The notes under the pieces were generated by a model, which was not told where the DNA came from, searched no databases, and saw only the letters and a list, made by a program, of their open reading frames with translations. The position numbers and the translations under genes are program-made. From Niabella sp. (GTDB lineage: Bacteria; Bacteroidota; Bacteroidia; Chitinophagales; Chitinophagaceae), in the NCBI GenBank assembly GCA_027493055.1, contig JAPUDO010000068.1, forward strand, positions 1 through 50,568: 50,568 bases of DNA, in the 5' to 3' direction. Positions 27,506-35,317 of the stretch are shown here, piece after piece; positions within the stretch are counted from its first letter, which is position 1; each line of letters begins with the position of its first letter.

Positions 27506-27532
27506 AAAGCAGTACATTTTGTGTACTGCTTT
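27506..27532 (-). terminator. Terminator after rteC
   Basis: AAAGCAGTACA (27506-27516) and TGTACTGCTTT (27522-27532) form a perfect 11-bp stem with a 5-nt loop, 22 bp past the rteC stop. On the minus strand it continues into TTCTTTG, giving the T-rich tail of an intrinsic terminator. Confidence 0.75.
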
Positions 27533-27554
27533 GGATTTACTGTTTAACCTTTAG

Positions 27555-28400
27555 CTAAAGGTCTCTATCCATATATTCTTCCAATGAGGTTTTAAGTTGG
27601 TCTAAAAATGCAGTTCGTGAGCCTGCTCTTGTTTTCATCCGGTGAAAAGCATGGTGTAGATCGCCGAGCGGAATACGGAAGATAATTTGGAACATCAGGC
27701 TTATTTTTCTGATGCCAATTTTACCGTGCGATATTGCCCCTGAAGCATAAAGCGCATAGACTAACTCTATAAGGGCATTTTTACTGTCCGTCCAGAAAAC
27801 ATCTTTTGAACTTTCCGAATTTTGCAAAATTGAATCTGGATTTTCATCGGGACTTATTTTCGTCAGGAGATAGGTATATAACAATTCGTTGGAAATAATT
27901 CTAGCTACCTTGTAGTCGTAAAAAGTAGAAAAAGAAGGATCTATCTCAAACACAATACTGTTCAACCCATCGTGATAGTTGATCTGTCCACGCTTAAAAT
28001 AAGTTTCGTCCCTGTCTGTGCGACCTGAACGATAATACCGATAAAAATCCGAATTGCAGACATGTTCGATATATTCCCGTTTAAGATTAGCCAACTGTAT
28101 CGAAAAATAACTCATCCCCATTTTTCCATTATTGACAGGACAGGTCGTTTCTATGCGATAAATCTTATTGTAATAAATCAATTTACCGAGTACCTGAGGC
28201 TTTATCGTACGGAAGAAATGCATCTCTTCTGTTTCGTCTTTAAATCCTTCTTCCACTATAAATTTTTTGATTGAAAATAGCAGATCCTGGAGATAAATTG
28301 TCATTTCATAAGCTTCATCAATCAATCTTTTACTTTGCGAAGAAATCAGGTCTTCTTTCTTGTGAATCTCTAAAATAACGTTTTGTAGAATGTATTTCAT
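27555..28400 (-). CDS. rteC: RteC-family regulator of ICE excision
   Basis: About 281 residues from the ATG at 28398-28400; upstream in-frame codons include only a weak ATT. The sequence matches the RteC family: FFRTIKPQVLGKLIYYNKIY near 75-95, DPSFSTFYDYKVARIISNEL near 175-195, and WTDSKNALIELVYALYASG in the C-terminal half. In CTnDOT RteC is a winged-helix-like activator that binds upstream of xis2c and induces excision. The gene lies upstream of the HTH-HTH-DUF3945-topB operon, oriented the same way, separated by a terminator, which reproduces that regulatory logic. No tetracycline resistance or rteA/rteB two-component gene is in the window. Confidence 0.9.
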   Translation of the reverse strand: MKYILQNVILEIHKKEDLISSQSKRLIDEAYEMTIYLQDLLFSIKKFIVEEGFKDETEEMHFFRTIKPQVLGKLIYYNKIYRIETTCPVNNGKMGMSYFSIQLANLKREYIEHVCNSDFYRYYRSGRTDRDETYFKRGQINYHDGLNSIVFEIDPSFSTFYDYKVARIISNELLYTYLLTKISPDENPDSILQNSESSKDVFWTDSKNALIELVYALYASGAISHGKIGIRKISLMFQIIFRIPLGDLHHAFHRMKTRAGSRTAFLDQLKTSLEEYMDRDL

Positions 28401-28478
28401 AGCTATTAATTTATTTAAGTTGATTCTCAATTGCGTTATTTACCAATTACAAAGATGAGTATTCCATATACAAACGTC

Positions 28479-28502
28479 ACACAAGTTCAACCCAACTTGT
28501 GT
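28479..28502. promoter_or_regulatory. Operator-like inverted repeat including 17-bp motif copy 2
   Basis: ACACAAGTT (28479-28487) and AACTTGTGT (28494-28502) form a perfect 9-bp inverted repeat about 80-100 bp upstream of the rteC ATG. It contains CAAGTTCAACCCAACTT (28482-28498), copy 2 of the motif found at 21053-21069. The 415-bp gap 28401-28815 holds this, copy 3, and a -7 promoter box; no convincing gene was seen in it. Confidence 0.5.
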
Positions 28503-28642
28503 AAGATTTTATCAAACATAAAGTCATTGTCTCTTAATTTACGATGAACCGTTCTTACTATCTTTTTTTTACAAGTAGTAAAAATGGTCGGCTGAATTAA
28601 ATCATATAGAACTGCTACTGAATGGTTAATTTTCAATTTCCC

Positions 28643-28659
28643 CAAGTTTAACCCAAGTT
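28643..28659 (+). promoter_or_regulatory. 17-bp motif CAAGTTNAACCCAASTT, copy 3
   Basis: CAAGTTTAACCCAAGTT at 28643-28659, 157 bp upstream of the copper-locus start. In this copy the half-sites AAGTT are direct repeats 11 bp apart, the spacing expected of an AraC-type site. Confidence 0.45.
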
Positions 28660-28783
28660 GTGAAAAATTGCTGCACATATTTGCAGCTGACATTAGGATT
28701 TTATGCTCGGTTGATCTTATTCTTGAATACTTTGATGCGGCGTGAAATGTCGCTATTAACTTCATCCATTGATTAAAAAAAGC

Positions 28784-28791
28784 TACCTTTG
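28784..28791 (+). promoter_or_regulatory. -7 element of the copper-locus promoter
   Basis: TACCTTTG matches TAnnTTTG. A good -33 TTTG was not found at the right distance, which would suit an activator-dependent promoter. It overlaps the first possible TTG start (28789), arguing that translation begins further on, at the TTG at 28816. Confidence 0.4.
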
Positions 28792-28815
28792 GGCCATAAA
28801 TATGCGGCGATAGAT

Positions 28816-29211
28816 TTGAGAAAATTCTCTAAAATAGCAACTCCCTTTTTGGCTTTCATAATGCTTTTTGGAATTATGAGGAACAATCTGTTGTATGTTA
28901 TTTATGAGTACGATACGGCTCTTTTCATCAGCCTGTTTTGTGAAAACCAAAATAAACCTCAACTCAAGTGTAATGGGAAGTGTAAGCTTGCCAAAATGCT
29001 TAAAGAGCAGAAAGAAGAAGAGGCAGCAAAAGTATTGAAACAGCTGCAAACAGAGGTGTTATACTATCCCCAACCTGTATTTACCTATCCTTCCAGACCG
29101 GAAAAGTTTGAAGAGGTAAAAAGGAAACATCCTTTGAGCAATCAAAGTTTGTATTCATTCCTGTTCACTATGAGGAATGACAAACCTCCGGAATATTTTA
29201 CATCCATATAA
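28816..29211 (+). CDS. Small membrane protein with CxGKC motif, copper-locus gene 1
   Basis: About 131 residues if the TTG at 28816 is the start (M-RKFSKIATPFLAF); a TTG at 28789 would add nine residues but overlaps the promoter box. One membrane or signal segment is at about 5-25. The conserved-looking block LKCNGKCKLAKMLKEQ near residue 55 has two cysteines separated by three residues and may bind metal or heme. A Lys/Glu-rich helix follows, then a Pro/Tyr-rich tail. I have seen such proteins ahead of TonB receptor genes in Bacteroidetes, without a known function. It precedes a putative copper lipoprotein and receptor in the same direction. Confidence 0.65.
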   Translation: MRKFSKIATPFLAFIMLFGIMRNNLLYVIYEYDTALFISLFCENQNKPQLKCNGKCKLAKMLKEQKEEEAAKVLKQLQTEVLYYPQPVFTYPSRPEKFEEVKRKHPLSNQSLYSFLFTMRNDKPPEYFTSI

Positions 29212-29440
29212 TTCTATAGTATTAGGTGTGGTTGCTGTTTAGATACCAGAACTTTCTTTGTTCTGAATGCTAATGGTATGCGGCATTACGATTAAACAGC
29301 AGTCAGACTTGTCTTTTTCGGCGTGCAGATAGCTGATAACTTTTTGCGGTTATTAGATTTGATATGCCCGGTAAAATAAATTTCAGTTGGAATACATCCG
29401 ATTCCAGCTAAACGTAGTTAACTATAAAAATTTTCAGAAA

Positions 29441-30286
29441 ATGAATACTCTAAAAATATTAAAATACTTTCTTATTATAATTGCGGGCAGCTTCCTTATT
29501 TCCTGTTCTAAAGATGATAATCCCATTATTGAGAATGAACTTAATGGCCTGAAATTGGTAACAACGTTATCCAATACAACACATAAGGTGGAATTGTATA
29601 CCCTCAATGGAAAATTACAAACAGGCTTCAATAATATCTTTTTTCAGATCAAAAATACAGATGGTACGACAATCGATAATGCCACGGCATCCTGGATTCC
29701 GGAAATGAATATGATGAGCATGAAACATTCCTGTCCATATTCAGAGATAAGCAAAGCCAAAAATTCAACATCTACCTACATGGGCTTTATTGTCTTCCAG
29801 ATGGCGGGAAGTGAAAGCGAATATTGGGACCTGAACCTGAACTATTCTATAAATGGTAAGGATTATACGATTAAAGACAGAATATCGGTAGTTGAAGCAA
29901 ACAGACGGGTAGTTGAATCTTTTCAGGGCAGTGACAGCAAACGGTATATATTGGCCATGGTAGAGCCAACGGCTCCTAAGGTTGCCATTAATGATATGAA
30001 AGCCGTGTTGTACCGTATGGATGGGATGATGAATTTTCCTGTAGTGGACAACTACAAAATTGTAATAGACCCGAGAATGCCCGGTATGGCCAACCATAGT
30101 TCGCCTAATAATACAGACCTGGTACAGGGGACAGACAAAATGTATCAGGGCAAATTAAGCCTCACAATGACCGGGTACTGGAAAATCAATTTACAGCTAC
30201 TTGATTCGATTGGTACAGTGATAAAGGGGGAGAAAGTAACGGAAACAAACGAAGGTAGCAGTATTTATTTTGAGTTGGAATTCTAA
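29441..30286 (+). CDS. Met/His-rich lipoprotein, putative copper-binding
   Basis: About 281 residues from the ATG at 29441 (a TTG at 29387 gives a poor N-terminus). The signal peptide MNTLKILKYFLIIIAGSFLISC ends in a lipobox with Cys at about 22. The mature part contains two beta-sandwich-like repeats: one with EMNMMSMKHSCPYSE and one with DPRMPGMANHSSPNN followed by YQGKLSLTMTGYWKINLQL. The second resembles the FixH/YtkA-type pattern 'MPxMxH.SP...Y.g.l.ftMtG.W', in which Met and His can hold copper. It lies 73 bp before a receptor of the copper type. The copper role is inferred from motifs and neighbours; other soft metals are possible. Confidence 0.72.
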   Translation: MNTLKILKYFLIIIAGSFLISCSKDDNPIIENELNGLKLVTTLSNTTHKVELYTLNGKLQTGFNNIFFQIKNTDGTTIDNATASWIPEMNMMSMKHSCPYSEISKAKNSTSTYMGFIVFQMAGSESEYWDLNLNYSINGKDYTIKDRISVVEANRRVVESFQGSDSKRYILAMVEPTAPKVAINDMKAVLYRMDGMMNFPVVDNYKIVIDPRMPGMANHSSPNNTDLVQGTDKMYQGKLSLTMTGYWKINLQLLDSIGTVIKGEKVTETNEGSSIYFELEF

Positions 30287-30359
30287 CATTCTCTAAAAGT
30301 GCGTAACGATCCGGGCAGAGACTTCGCTTTCTGCCGGTATCGTACCTAATTTTTTTATC

Positions 30360-32366
30360 ATGTATCGATCATTCATAATTATTATAACTATGGTGTTGTG
30401 GTCAGGGAAAGGTTTTTCCCAGACAGATACAACACGGAGACAAGATTCACTCCGATCTGAACAGTTACAGGAGGTTATCGTTATATCCCAACGCAACCTG
30501 AAAGATAACACAACCAAGCCTCTGGCAACACTGGACCATTACCTTGAAAAGTCTGGTATGGTCAATATGATCAGACGGGGCAGCTATGCCTGGGAACCTT
30601 TTCTGAACGGTATGGCTACAGAACGCAGTGTCATCACCATTGATGGTATGAGGATCTACGCTGCTTGCACTGACAAGATGGACCCTATTACATCTTATGT
30701 TGAGGTTACCAATCTGGCAAGAGCGACCATCCACAGCGGATCTGCCAGTTCAACGGGTGGATCAACCATCGCCGGGACCCTGGATCTTGTCAGAAAAAAG
30801 GGTTCATTTGGTCAGAGCGCATTGAACGGCATGGCTTTTACCGGATTTGAGACTAACAATAAACAAAAAATAGTAGGAGGATCTCTGAATTACTCACATC
30901 CTAAATTCTTCTCAGATGTAGACTTCACCATTCGGGACGCAGTTAATTATCGTGCAGGGGGCGGTCAGGAGATACAGTACTCACAGTTTACCAAATACAA
31001 TATCTCAGCACAGGCTGGTTATAAAATAAAAGAACACCAACAAATAGAGGCGTCATTAATCTATGACAAGGCATTAGATGTAGGTTACCCCGCATTGCCC
31101 ATGGATGTTTCCCTTGCCAAAGCACTTATTGGTTCAGTCTCCTACACCCGTCATCACATATCGCCGCTGATATATCAATGGCAGACCAAGGTTTATTACA
31201 ATGATGTTACACATGTCATGGACGATACTAAACGGCCCAATGTACCCATTAGAATGGATATGCCAGGATGGAGTAAGACTGCTGGCTTTTATTCGATGTT
31301 GCAGGGCACTTCCAACCGGCATGACTGGAAAGCTAACCTCAGTGGTCATTATAACAAATCATTGGCTGAGATGACCATGTTTTCGAATACGCCAAACGAA
31401 AAAGACATGTTCATGCTGACGTGGCCGGGAGTACAGACCTATTACGGAGACCTGTTCATTGAAGACAAGTATGCGCTATCTGATAGATGGAATGCAACAT
31501 TTAGTGCGGGACTGGCGGTACATCATAATAACATCGATAATCAATTTGGACTGGAAAGCTTAAGGATATTTTATCCTGAGATGCCCGGCAGCAAAATCCG
31601 GTTACTGAAAAGGCTTTCAGCTTCCGTTAGACATGATGCCGCTAATTGGAGCTATACTTTTGGTGCGGCTTATGGAGAGCGTGCTCCAAGTGTCTCAGAA
31701 GGTTATGGCTTCTATCTTTTCAACAGTTTTGACCGATTTGATTATATCGGCAACCCTAATATGCGTAATGAAAAATCCACAAGTGTAAATGCAAGTCTAG
31801 CCTATCAGAAAGCAGCCTTTACGGCCAAAATTAGTGGTTCGTACTTCTATATAGATGATTACATTTTAGGCAGACCAAGAAACGGCCTGAGCGTAATGAC
31901 AATTGGTGCCTATGGGATAAAAGTATACGAACAGCTAAAATACGCTACCATCCTCAATACTTCCATTGACTTAGGGTACCAGGTTACAAAGGAATTTCTA
32001 TGGACCGGCCAATTGGGATATCGGAGAGGTACGGGCGAAAATGGCCTGTTATTGCCATTGATGCAACCATTTACCTATAATTCGGGTGTAACATTTTTCA
32101 GAAAATCCTTCTCCGCTGATGCGTCAATCAACGGCTCTTCCAGCCATACACGTTACAACCCTGAGTTTGGTGAAAAAGGTTTGCCTGCGTACGCTGTCTT
32201 TAATCTTTCTCTCGCCAATCGCTTTAAATTCAATGGCCCACAAGCACTTACTTTGAAAACAGGGGTGGAGAACCTATTCGATCGTAACTATACGACTTTT
32301 GCGGATTGGAACAGAATTCCTAGAATTGGCAGAAACTTTTTTATAAATCTGATATGGAACTTCTAA
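30360..32366 (+). CDS. TonB-dependent receptor, OprC/NosA copper type
   Basis: A 668-residue outer-membrane receptor with a signal peptide (MYRSFIIIITMVLWSGKGFS) and no SusC-type N-terminal sandwich. The TonB box/plug follows at once (LQEVIVISQRN). The plug has DGMRIYAACTDKMDPITSY, close to the Cys/Met/Asp pattern of OprC/NosA copper receptors, in which a Cys and Met residues bind copper. Methionines are dense in the external loops (RMDMPGW, MTMFSN, KDMFMLTWPG). It ends with a Phe (LIWNF), as outer-membrane barrels should. It forms a unit with the preceding lipoprotein and CxGKC protein, and ends at a strong terminator (32448-32483). Confidence 0.85.
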   Translation: MYRSFIIIITMVLWSGKGFSQTDTTRRQDSLRSEQLQEVIVISQRNLKDNTTKPLATLDHYLEKSGMVNMIRRGSYAWEPFLNGMATERSVITIDGMRIYAACTDKMDPITSYVEVTNLARATIHSGSASSTGGSTIAGTLDLVRKKGSFGQSALNGMAFTGFETNNKQKIVGGSLNYSHPKFFSDVDFTIRDAVNYRAGGGQEIQYSQFTKYNISAQAGYKIKEHQQIEASLIYDKALDVGYPALPMDVSLAKALIGSVSYTRHHISPLIYQWQTKVYYNDVTHVMDDTKRPNVPIRMDMPGWSKTAGFYSMLQGTSNRHDWKANLSGHYNKSLAEMTMFSNTPNEKDMFMLTWPGVQTYYGDLFIEDKYALSDRWNATFSAGLAVHHNNIDNQFGLESLRIFYPEMPGSKIRLLKRLSASVRHDAANWSYTFGAAYGERAPSVSEGYGFYLFNSFDRFDYIGNPNMRNEKSTSVNASLAYQKAAFTAKISGSYFYIDDYILGRPRNGLSVMTIGAYGIKVYEQLKYATILNTSIDLGYQVTKEFLWTGQLGYRRGTGENGLLLPLMQPFTYNSGVTFFRKSFSADASINGSSSHTRYNPEFGEKGLPAYAVFNLSLANRFKFNGPQALTLKTGVENLFDRNYTTFADWNRIPRIGRNFFINLIWNF

Positions 32367-32447
32367 ATCTATTTTTCTCTGCAGGTAAAGAGCGTTAGTG
32401 CTACCCCCTTAATTATTACTATTGGAAAAGGGGTTAAGATATATAAA

Positions 32448-32483
32448 AAAATTAGACTGAATCTTTTGGTTCAGTCTAATTTT
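32448..32483. terminator. Bidirectional terminator between receptor and His-rich gene
   Basis: AAAATTAGACTGAA (32448-32461) pairs perfectly with TTCAGTCTAATTTT (32470-32483) across an 8-nt loop. A runs on the left and T runs on the right let it end both the receptor transcript and the converging minus-strand gene. Confidence 0.88.
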
Positions 32484-32491
32484 ATGTTGTG

Positions 32492-32689
32492 CTACTTTTC
32501 TTTATTCTTATCGTGATGCTCTTTTTCATCATGATGCTCATCCTCTGGATGGTGCTCTTTTTCTTTATGATGCTCCATCTCATCAGCGTGTTCCTTACCC
32601 TCATGATGCTCCTTGTGCGGATGGTGTTCCTGATGTTCGTGGTGCTCAGGATGTTTGTGTGATTCCTTTTTTTGCTCTTCGTTGTTCAT
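32492..32689 (-). CDS. Histidine-rich putative metal-binding protein
   Basis: Sixty-five residues, of which 19 are His and most others Glu, Asp and Lys. The repeated pattern is (E/D/K)-HH-(x)2-4, as in HEHQEHHPHKEHHEGKEH. There is no signal peptide, membrane segment or cysteine, so a cytoplasmic buffer or chaperone for Ni, Zn or Cu is likely. The ATG at 32689 has no competing frame. It is convergent with the copper receptor and lies just before the second rteC. The low complexity does not permit family assignment. Confidence 0.7.
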   Translation of the reverse strand: MNNEEQKKESHKHPEHHEHQEHHPHKEHHEGKEHADEMEHHKEKEHHPEDEHHDEKEHHDKNKEK

Positions 32690-32791
32690 AACAATTTAAT
32701 TTAAAAGTGAATACTATATGTTTACGTCCTTCTGGATATAAAAAGAACAAATAAGATGCCATATAGTTTCCTGTTTTTATTTACAATTTTG

Positions 32792-33622
32792 TTAATCCAA
32801 TTCTTCCATTCGTTTTAACAATTCAGTTTTTAAATTGTCAAGGAATTTCACTCTGTTAATTTTCCTATTTCTCAGTTCCAGATAGATATGGTAGATATCC
32901 CCCAATTCAACATCAAACATAGTTTCAAATGTCCTGGATATCTCTTTAATGTCTGACCGTCCTTCATTGAATGCTCCGTAGGCATTTAGTGCATATATAA
33001 GTTCTACCAGTGCAGATTTACTTGCCGTCCATTTAATTTTCTGCTCCTTGTTTTCTTTCACTAGTGGTAGACCTAGAGTATTTATTAGTTTGTCCTCCAG
33101 ATAAACCTGTATAAGGTCATTAGCTATGATCTTTGAAACTTTATAGTCATGGGATGTCGAAAAAGAATGATCTGACTCGAAAAAGAAAGTATCCAGATTA
33201 AGTTTGATATCGAAATTCCCCCGTACAAAATATTTGTGATCAAGATAATTACTGTTAGTGCGGTAATATTTATAAAATTCAAGATTATTATCAAAAAATC
33301 TTTTCAGTTTGGAAAGCTCATTATTCAAGTATTTTTTAATATTTCGTTCTCCTCCGTAAGGACGCTTAGATTCAATCTTATAAATGGCATTGTAATATAT
33401 CAGCTTAGAAACAATCTTAGGCTTCAATTCTTTAAAGAAGTAGATTTCATCTTCAGTTTTTTCAAAACCTTTATCATCGATAAACCTTTTTAACAATGAA
33501 ATCTTCTTTAAAGTCAGTTCTATGAGCTTTTCCGACAATTGGAGGGTGTCTCCAATTTCAGAAGAATAAAAATTGGTTTCTTCATCGAGTTCGGTAATAA
33601 GTTTTTGGCAATATTCAATCAC
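32792..33622 (-). CDS. Second RteC-family protein
   Basis: A 276-residue protein with a GTG start at 33620-33622. It is clearly paralogous to the RteC at 27555-28400 but divergent: FFKELKPKIVSKLIYYNAIY against FFRTIKPQVLGKLIYYNKIY, and DHSFSTSHDYKVSKIIANDL against DPSFSTFYDYKVARIISNEL. The C-terminal half has KWTASKSALVELIYALNAYG. No excision operon follows it here; downstream are only the His-rich gene and a terminator. It may be a remnant of a second element, or a regulator recruited to the metal cargo. Length is full, with no frameshift. Confidence 0.85.
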   Translation of the reverse strand: MIEYCQKLITELDEETNFYSSEIGDTLQLSEKLIELTLKKISLLKRFIDDKGFEKTEDEIYFFKELKPKIVSKLIYYNAIYKIESKRPYGGERNIKKYLNNELSKLKRFFDNNLEFYKYYRTNSNYLDHKYFVRGNFDIKLNLDTFFFESDHSFSTSHDYKVSKIIANDLIQVYLEDKLINTLGLPLVKENKEQKIKWTASKSALVELIYALNAYGAFNEGRSDIKEISRTFETMFDVELGDIYHIYLELRNRKINRVKFLDNLKTELLKRMEELD

Positions 33623-33725
33623 TAAGTTTATTATTTATTGTTTGAAAATCGGTGAATTAAATTATAATCAAAAGCGTGCAATTTTAGTAAAATACATTAT
33701 TTCTAAAGTTGCACTCAAAAAGCTC

Positions 33726-33956
33726 CTACCGAACAGTAGCTTTTGGATGCCCCTTTCCTGAAAGGTGAAGATAAACATGCTTTCCCTGCACAATTATTGC
33801 AATTATCAGGATGATGGACATGATCACGATCAAAAAAATCATAAACGGGGATTTTTTCTTCTTTCTATACTTTTGGTTCTGTGAACTCTGGTATGAATTA
33901 GTCCTCCGCTTTTTGACGGGTGATCGTCTTCTATGTATTTTTTTGTTTTTTTTCAT
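33726..33956 (-). CDS. Small basic single-pass membrane protein
   Basis: Seventy-six residues from the ATG at 33954-33956. The N-terminal half is exceptionally basic (KKNKKIHRRRSPVKKRR, then YRKKKKSPF), and one membrane span (FLIVIMSIILIIAIIV) is at about 39-55; a short His-containing tail follows (HVYLHLSGKGH). It follows the PAP2 gene by 10 bp and ends the long minus-strand run. A basic cytoplasmic part next to a membrane anchor could bind phospholipid, nucleic acid or polyphosphate. I do not recognise the family. Confidence 0.55.
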   Translation of the reverse strand: MKKNKKIHRRRSPVKKRRTNSYQSSQNQKYRKKKKSPFMIFLIVIMSIILIIAIIVQGKHVYLHLSGKGHPKATVR

Positions 33957-33966
33957 TCTAAATCCT

Positions 33967-34737
33967 TTAAAAAACCAACAGATAAGACATTCCAAGCCCT
34001 TTCGACTGATAATATGGAACGACCACACTTTTGTTATTCTTTTTCTTTCCGCTTATCAGGGTATTCATCTTTGGATATAGCCAATAAGCGAGTTCGGTTG
34101 AAAGAATTCCGACTCCAGCTCCCGCAACCACATCTGTCATCCAATGTTTGTTGTTCAAGACTCTGTATACACCCGTAAACGCAGCAAACGGATAACCCGA
34201 CAAACTCAACAGCAAATTGTTATCCCTATATTCCCTGTACATAAAATGCGCAGTTGAGAACGCTGTGGCTGCATGACCAGACGGAAATGATTTTCTATTG
34301 GAACCATCTGGTCTTTCTTCTGCAATTAGGTTTTTCGCGGGTGTAACGATAGCGGCCGATATCAGTTGGGAAGTTGCATAGATAATTGTACGGTCTTTAA
34401 AACCGTGCTTACCCTTTATCCCGGCCAAATTCAATCCATACACCATTACCGCTGGAAAATATTGGGTATAATTGTCTAACGTTGTCTTTCCAGGCCTGTC
34501 ATGGGCAACCTCTATCTTGGCAGAGAGATCCAGTTCTTTCATTGGCGGAATGGCGAAACTGATTGCGCCAGCCGAGATTAACGACACCGGAAGAATGAGT
34601 TTACGATAACCTAACTTATAATTATTCGAATCGTTAACAATCGAATCCGGCTGTTCGGTCGTCATCACATTATCCTGAGCTATGGTTAGTTTAGATGTGG
34701 TAAGTAAAAAAAAAATTAAAATTATTCTTGAAATCAT
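33967..34737 (-). CDS. PAP2-superfamily phosphatase, exported
   Basis: About 256 residues from the ATG at 34735-34737, which gives a good signal peptide (MISRIILIFFLLTTSKLTIAQ); an ATG at 34797 would overlap the preceding gene. The three PAP2 motifs are complete: KNLIAEERP (K-x6-RP), PSGH, and RVLNNKHWMTD (R-x5-H-x3-D). PAP2 enzymes act on lipid phosphates such as undecaprenyl pyrophosphate or phosphatidic acid. Here the enzyme appears at the end of a metal-resistance operon, 25 bp after the AAA ATPase gene. The substrate is not readable from the sequence. Confidence 0.88.
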   Translation of the reverse strand: MISRIILIFFLLTTSKLTIAQDNVMTTEQPDSIVNDSNNYKLGYRKLILPVSLISAGAISFAIPPMKELDLSAKIEVAHDRPGKTTLDNYTQYFPAVMVYGLNLAGIKGKHGFKDRTIIYATSQLISAAIVTPAKNLIAEERPDGSNRKSFPSGHAATAFSTAHFMYREYRDNNLLLSLSGYPFAAFTGVYRVLNNKHWMTDVVAGAGVGILSTELAYWLYPKMNTLISGKKKNNKSVVVPYYQSKGLGMSYLLVF

Positions 34738-34762
34738 TTGATAATAGTCACTAATAAAAATT

Positions 34763-35311
34763 TTAAAGATTACGAAGGATGAAATCAACACGTTCATCGG
34801 GTGGCAATACCGGAACCTGGATCACTGGGCATGGGGAGCGGTTATAAACATCGATGATCAGGTTATGAATTCGAATCTGCTCATCCTCATCTTCCAGTCT
34901 AGCGTAATCATTGATCAACGGAAGTCTGTCAAGGATAAATACTTTCTGATAACAGAACTTCTTACACATTGTCACAAGTCTTGCGTCATATTCAATACCA
35001 AGAAATTCATAGTATGCCATCGCGTCCGGCAACGCCCTATCCAAAAAAGCCACTTGGTTTACGTCCAGCGTTGATTCCTCACTAATCTGCATGTTCAGAA
35101 TATCCATTTGAAATTGCTCCTTGTTGCTTTTTATTTCTTCTATCGTACGGCCCTTTATCTTTTGGGTGTCAATATAATGTCTTGCCTGTTCGGCAATAGT
35201 CGCATATCCCCGTTCTGCCAGCAGTTCTATTACAGTGGTTTTACCTGTACACGGTCCCCCGGTAATTACGTACCAATTTGTCTTGATTTCTTTATGGTTG
35301 ATGGTGTCCAT
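34763..35311 (-). CDS. AAA_28-family ATPase (kinase-like P-loop protein)
   Basis: A 182-residue protein. Walker A is GGPCTGKTT near 18-26; FLDRALPDAMAYYEFLG near 88-104 supplies the LDR-type Walker B and the substrate-lid-like segment. This is the AAA_28 family, small P-loop proteins akin to nucleoside or nicotinamide-riboside kinases. The next gene upstream, the ATP-cone nuclease, ends 6 bp before its start, so the two are probably translated together. What it phosphorylates, if anything, is unknown. Confidence 0.82.
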   Translation of the reverse strand: MDTINHKEIKTNWYVITGGPCTGKTTVIELLAERGYATIAEQARHYIDTQKIKGRTIEEIKSNKEQFQMDILNMQISEESTLDVNQVAFLDRALPDAMAYYEFLGIEYDARLVTMCKKFCYQKVFILDRLPLINDYARLEDEDEQIRIHNLIIDVYNRSPCPVIQVPVLPPDERVDFILRNL

Positions 35312-35317
35312 TATTAT

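Noticed and set aside
28487-28765. 92-codon minus-strand frame between rteC and the copper locus
   Set aside because: It contains two copies of the 17-bp regulatory motif and has an unconvincing sequence; more likely noncoding regulatory DNA.
29212-29440. Small RNA or riboswitch before the copper lipoprotein gene
   Set aside because: No conserved riboswitch core or strong hairpin was seen; only scattered short repeats.
30308-30357. Terminator between the copper lipoprotein and receptor genes
   Set aside because: An imperfect hairpin (30308-30341) exists, but the T run starts some nine bases after the stem and the genes clearly belong together, so a true terminator is doubtful.
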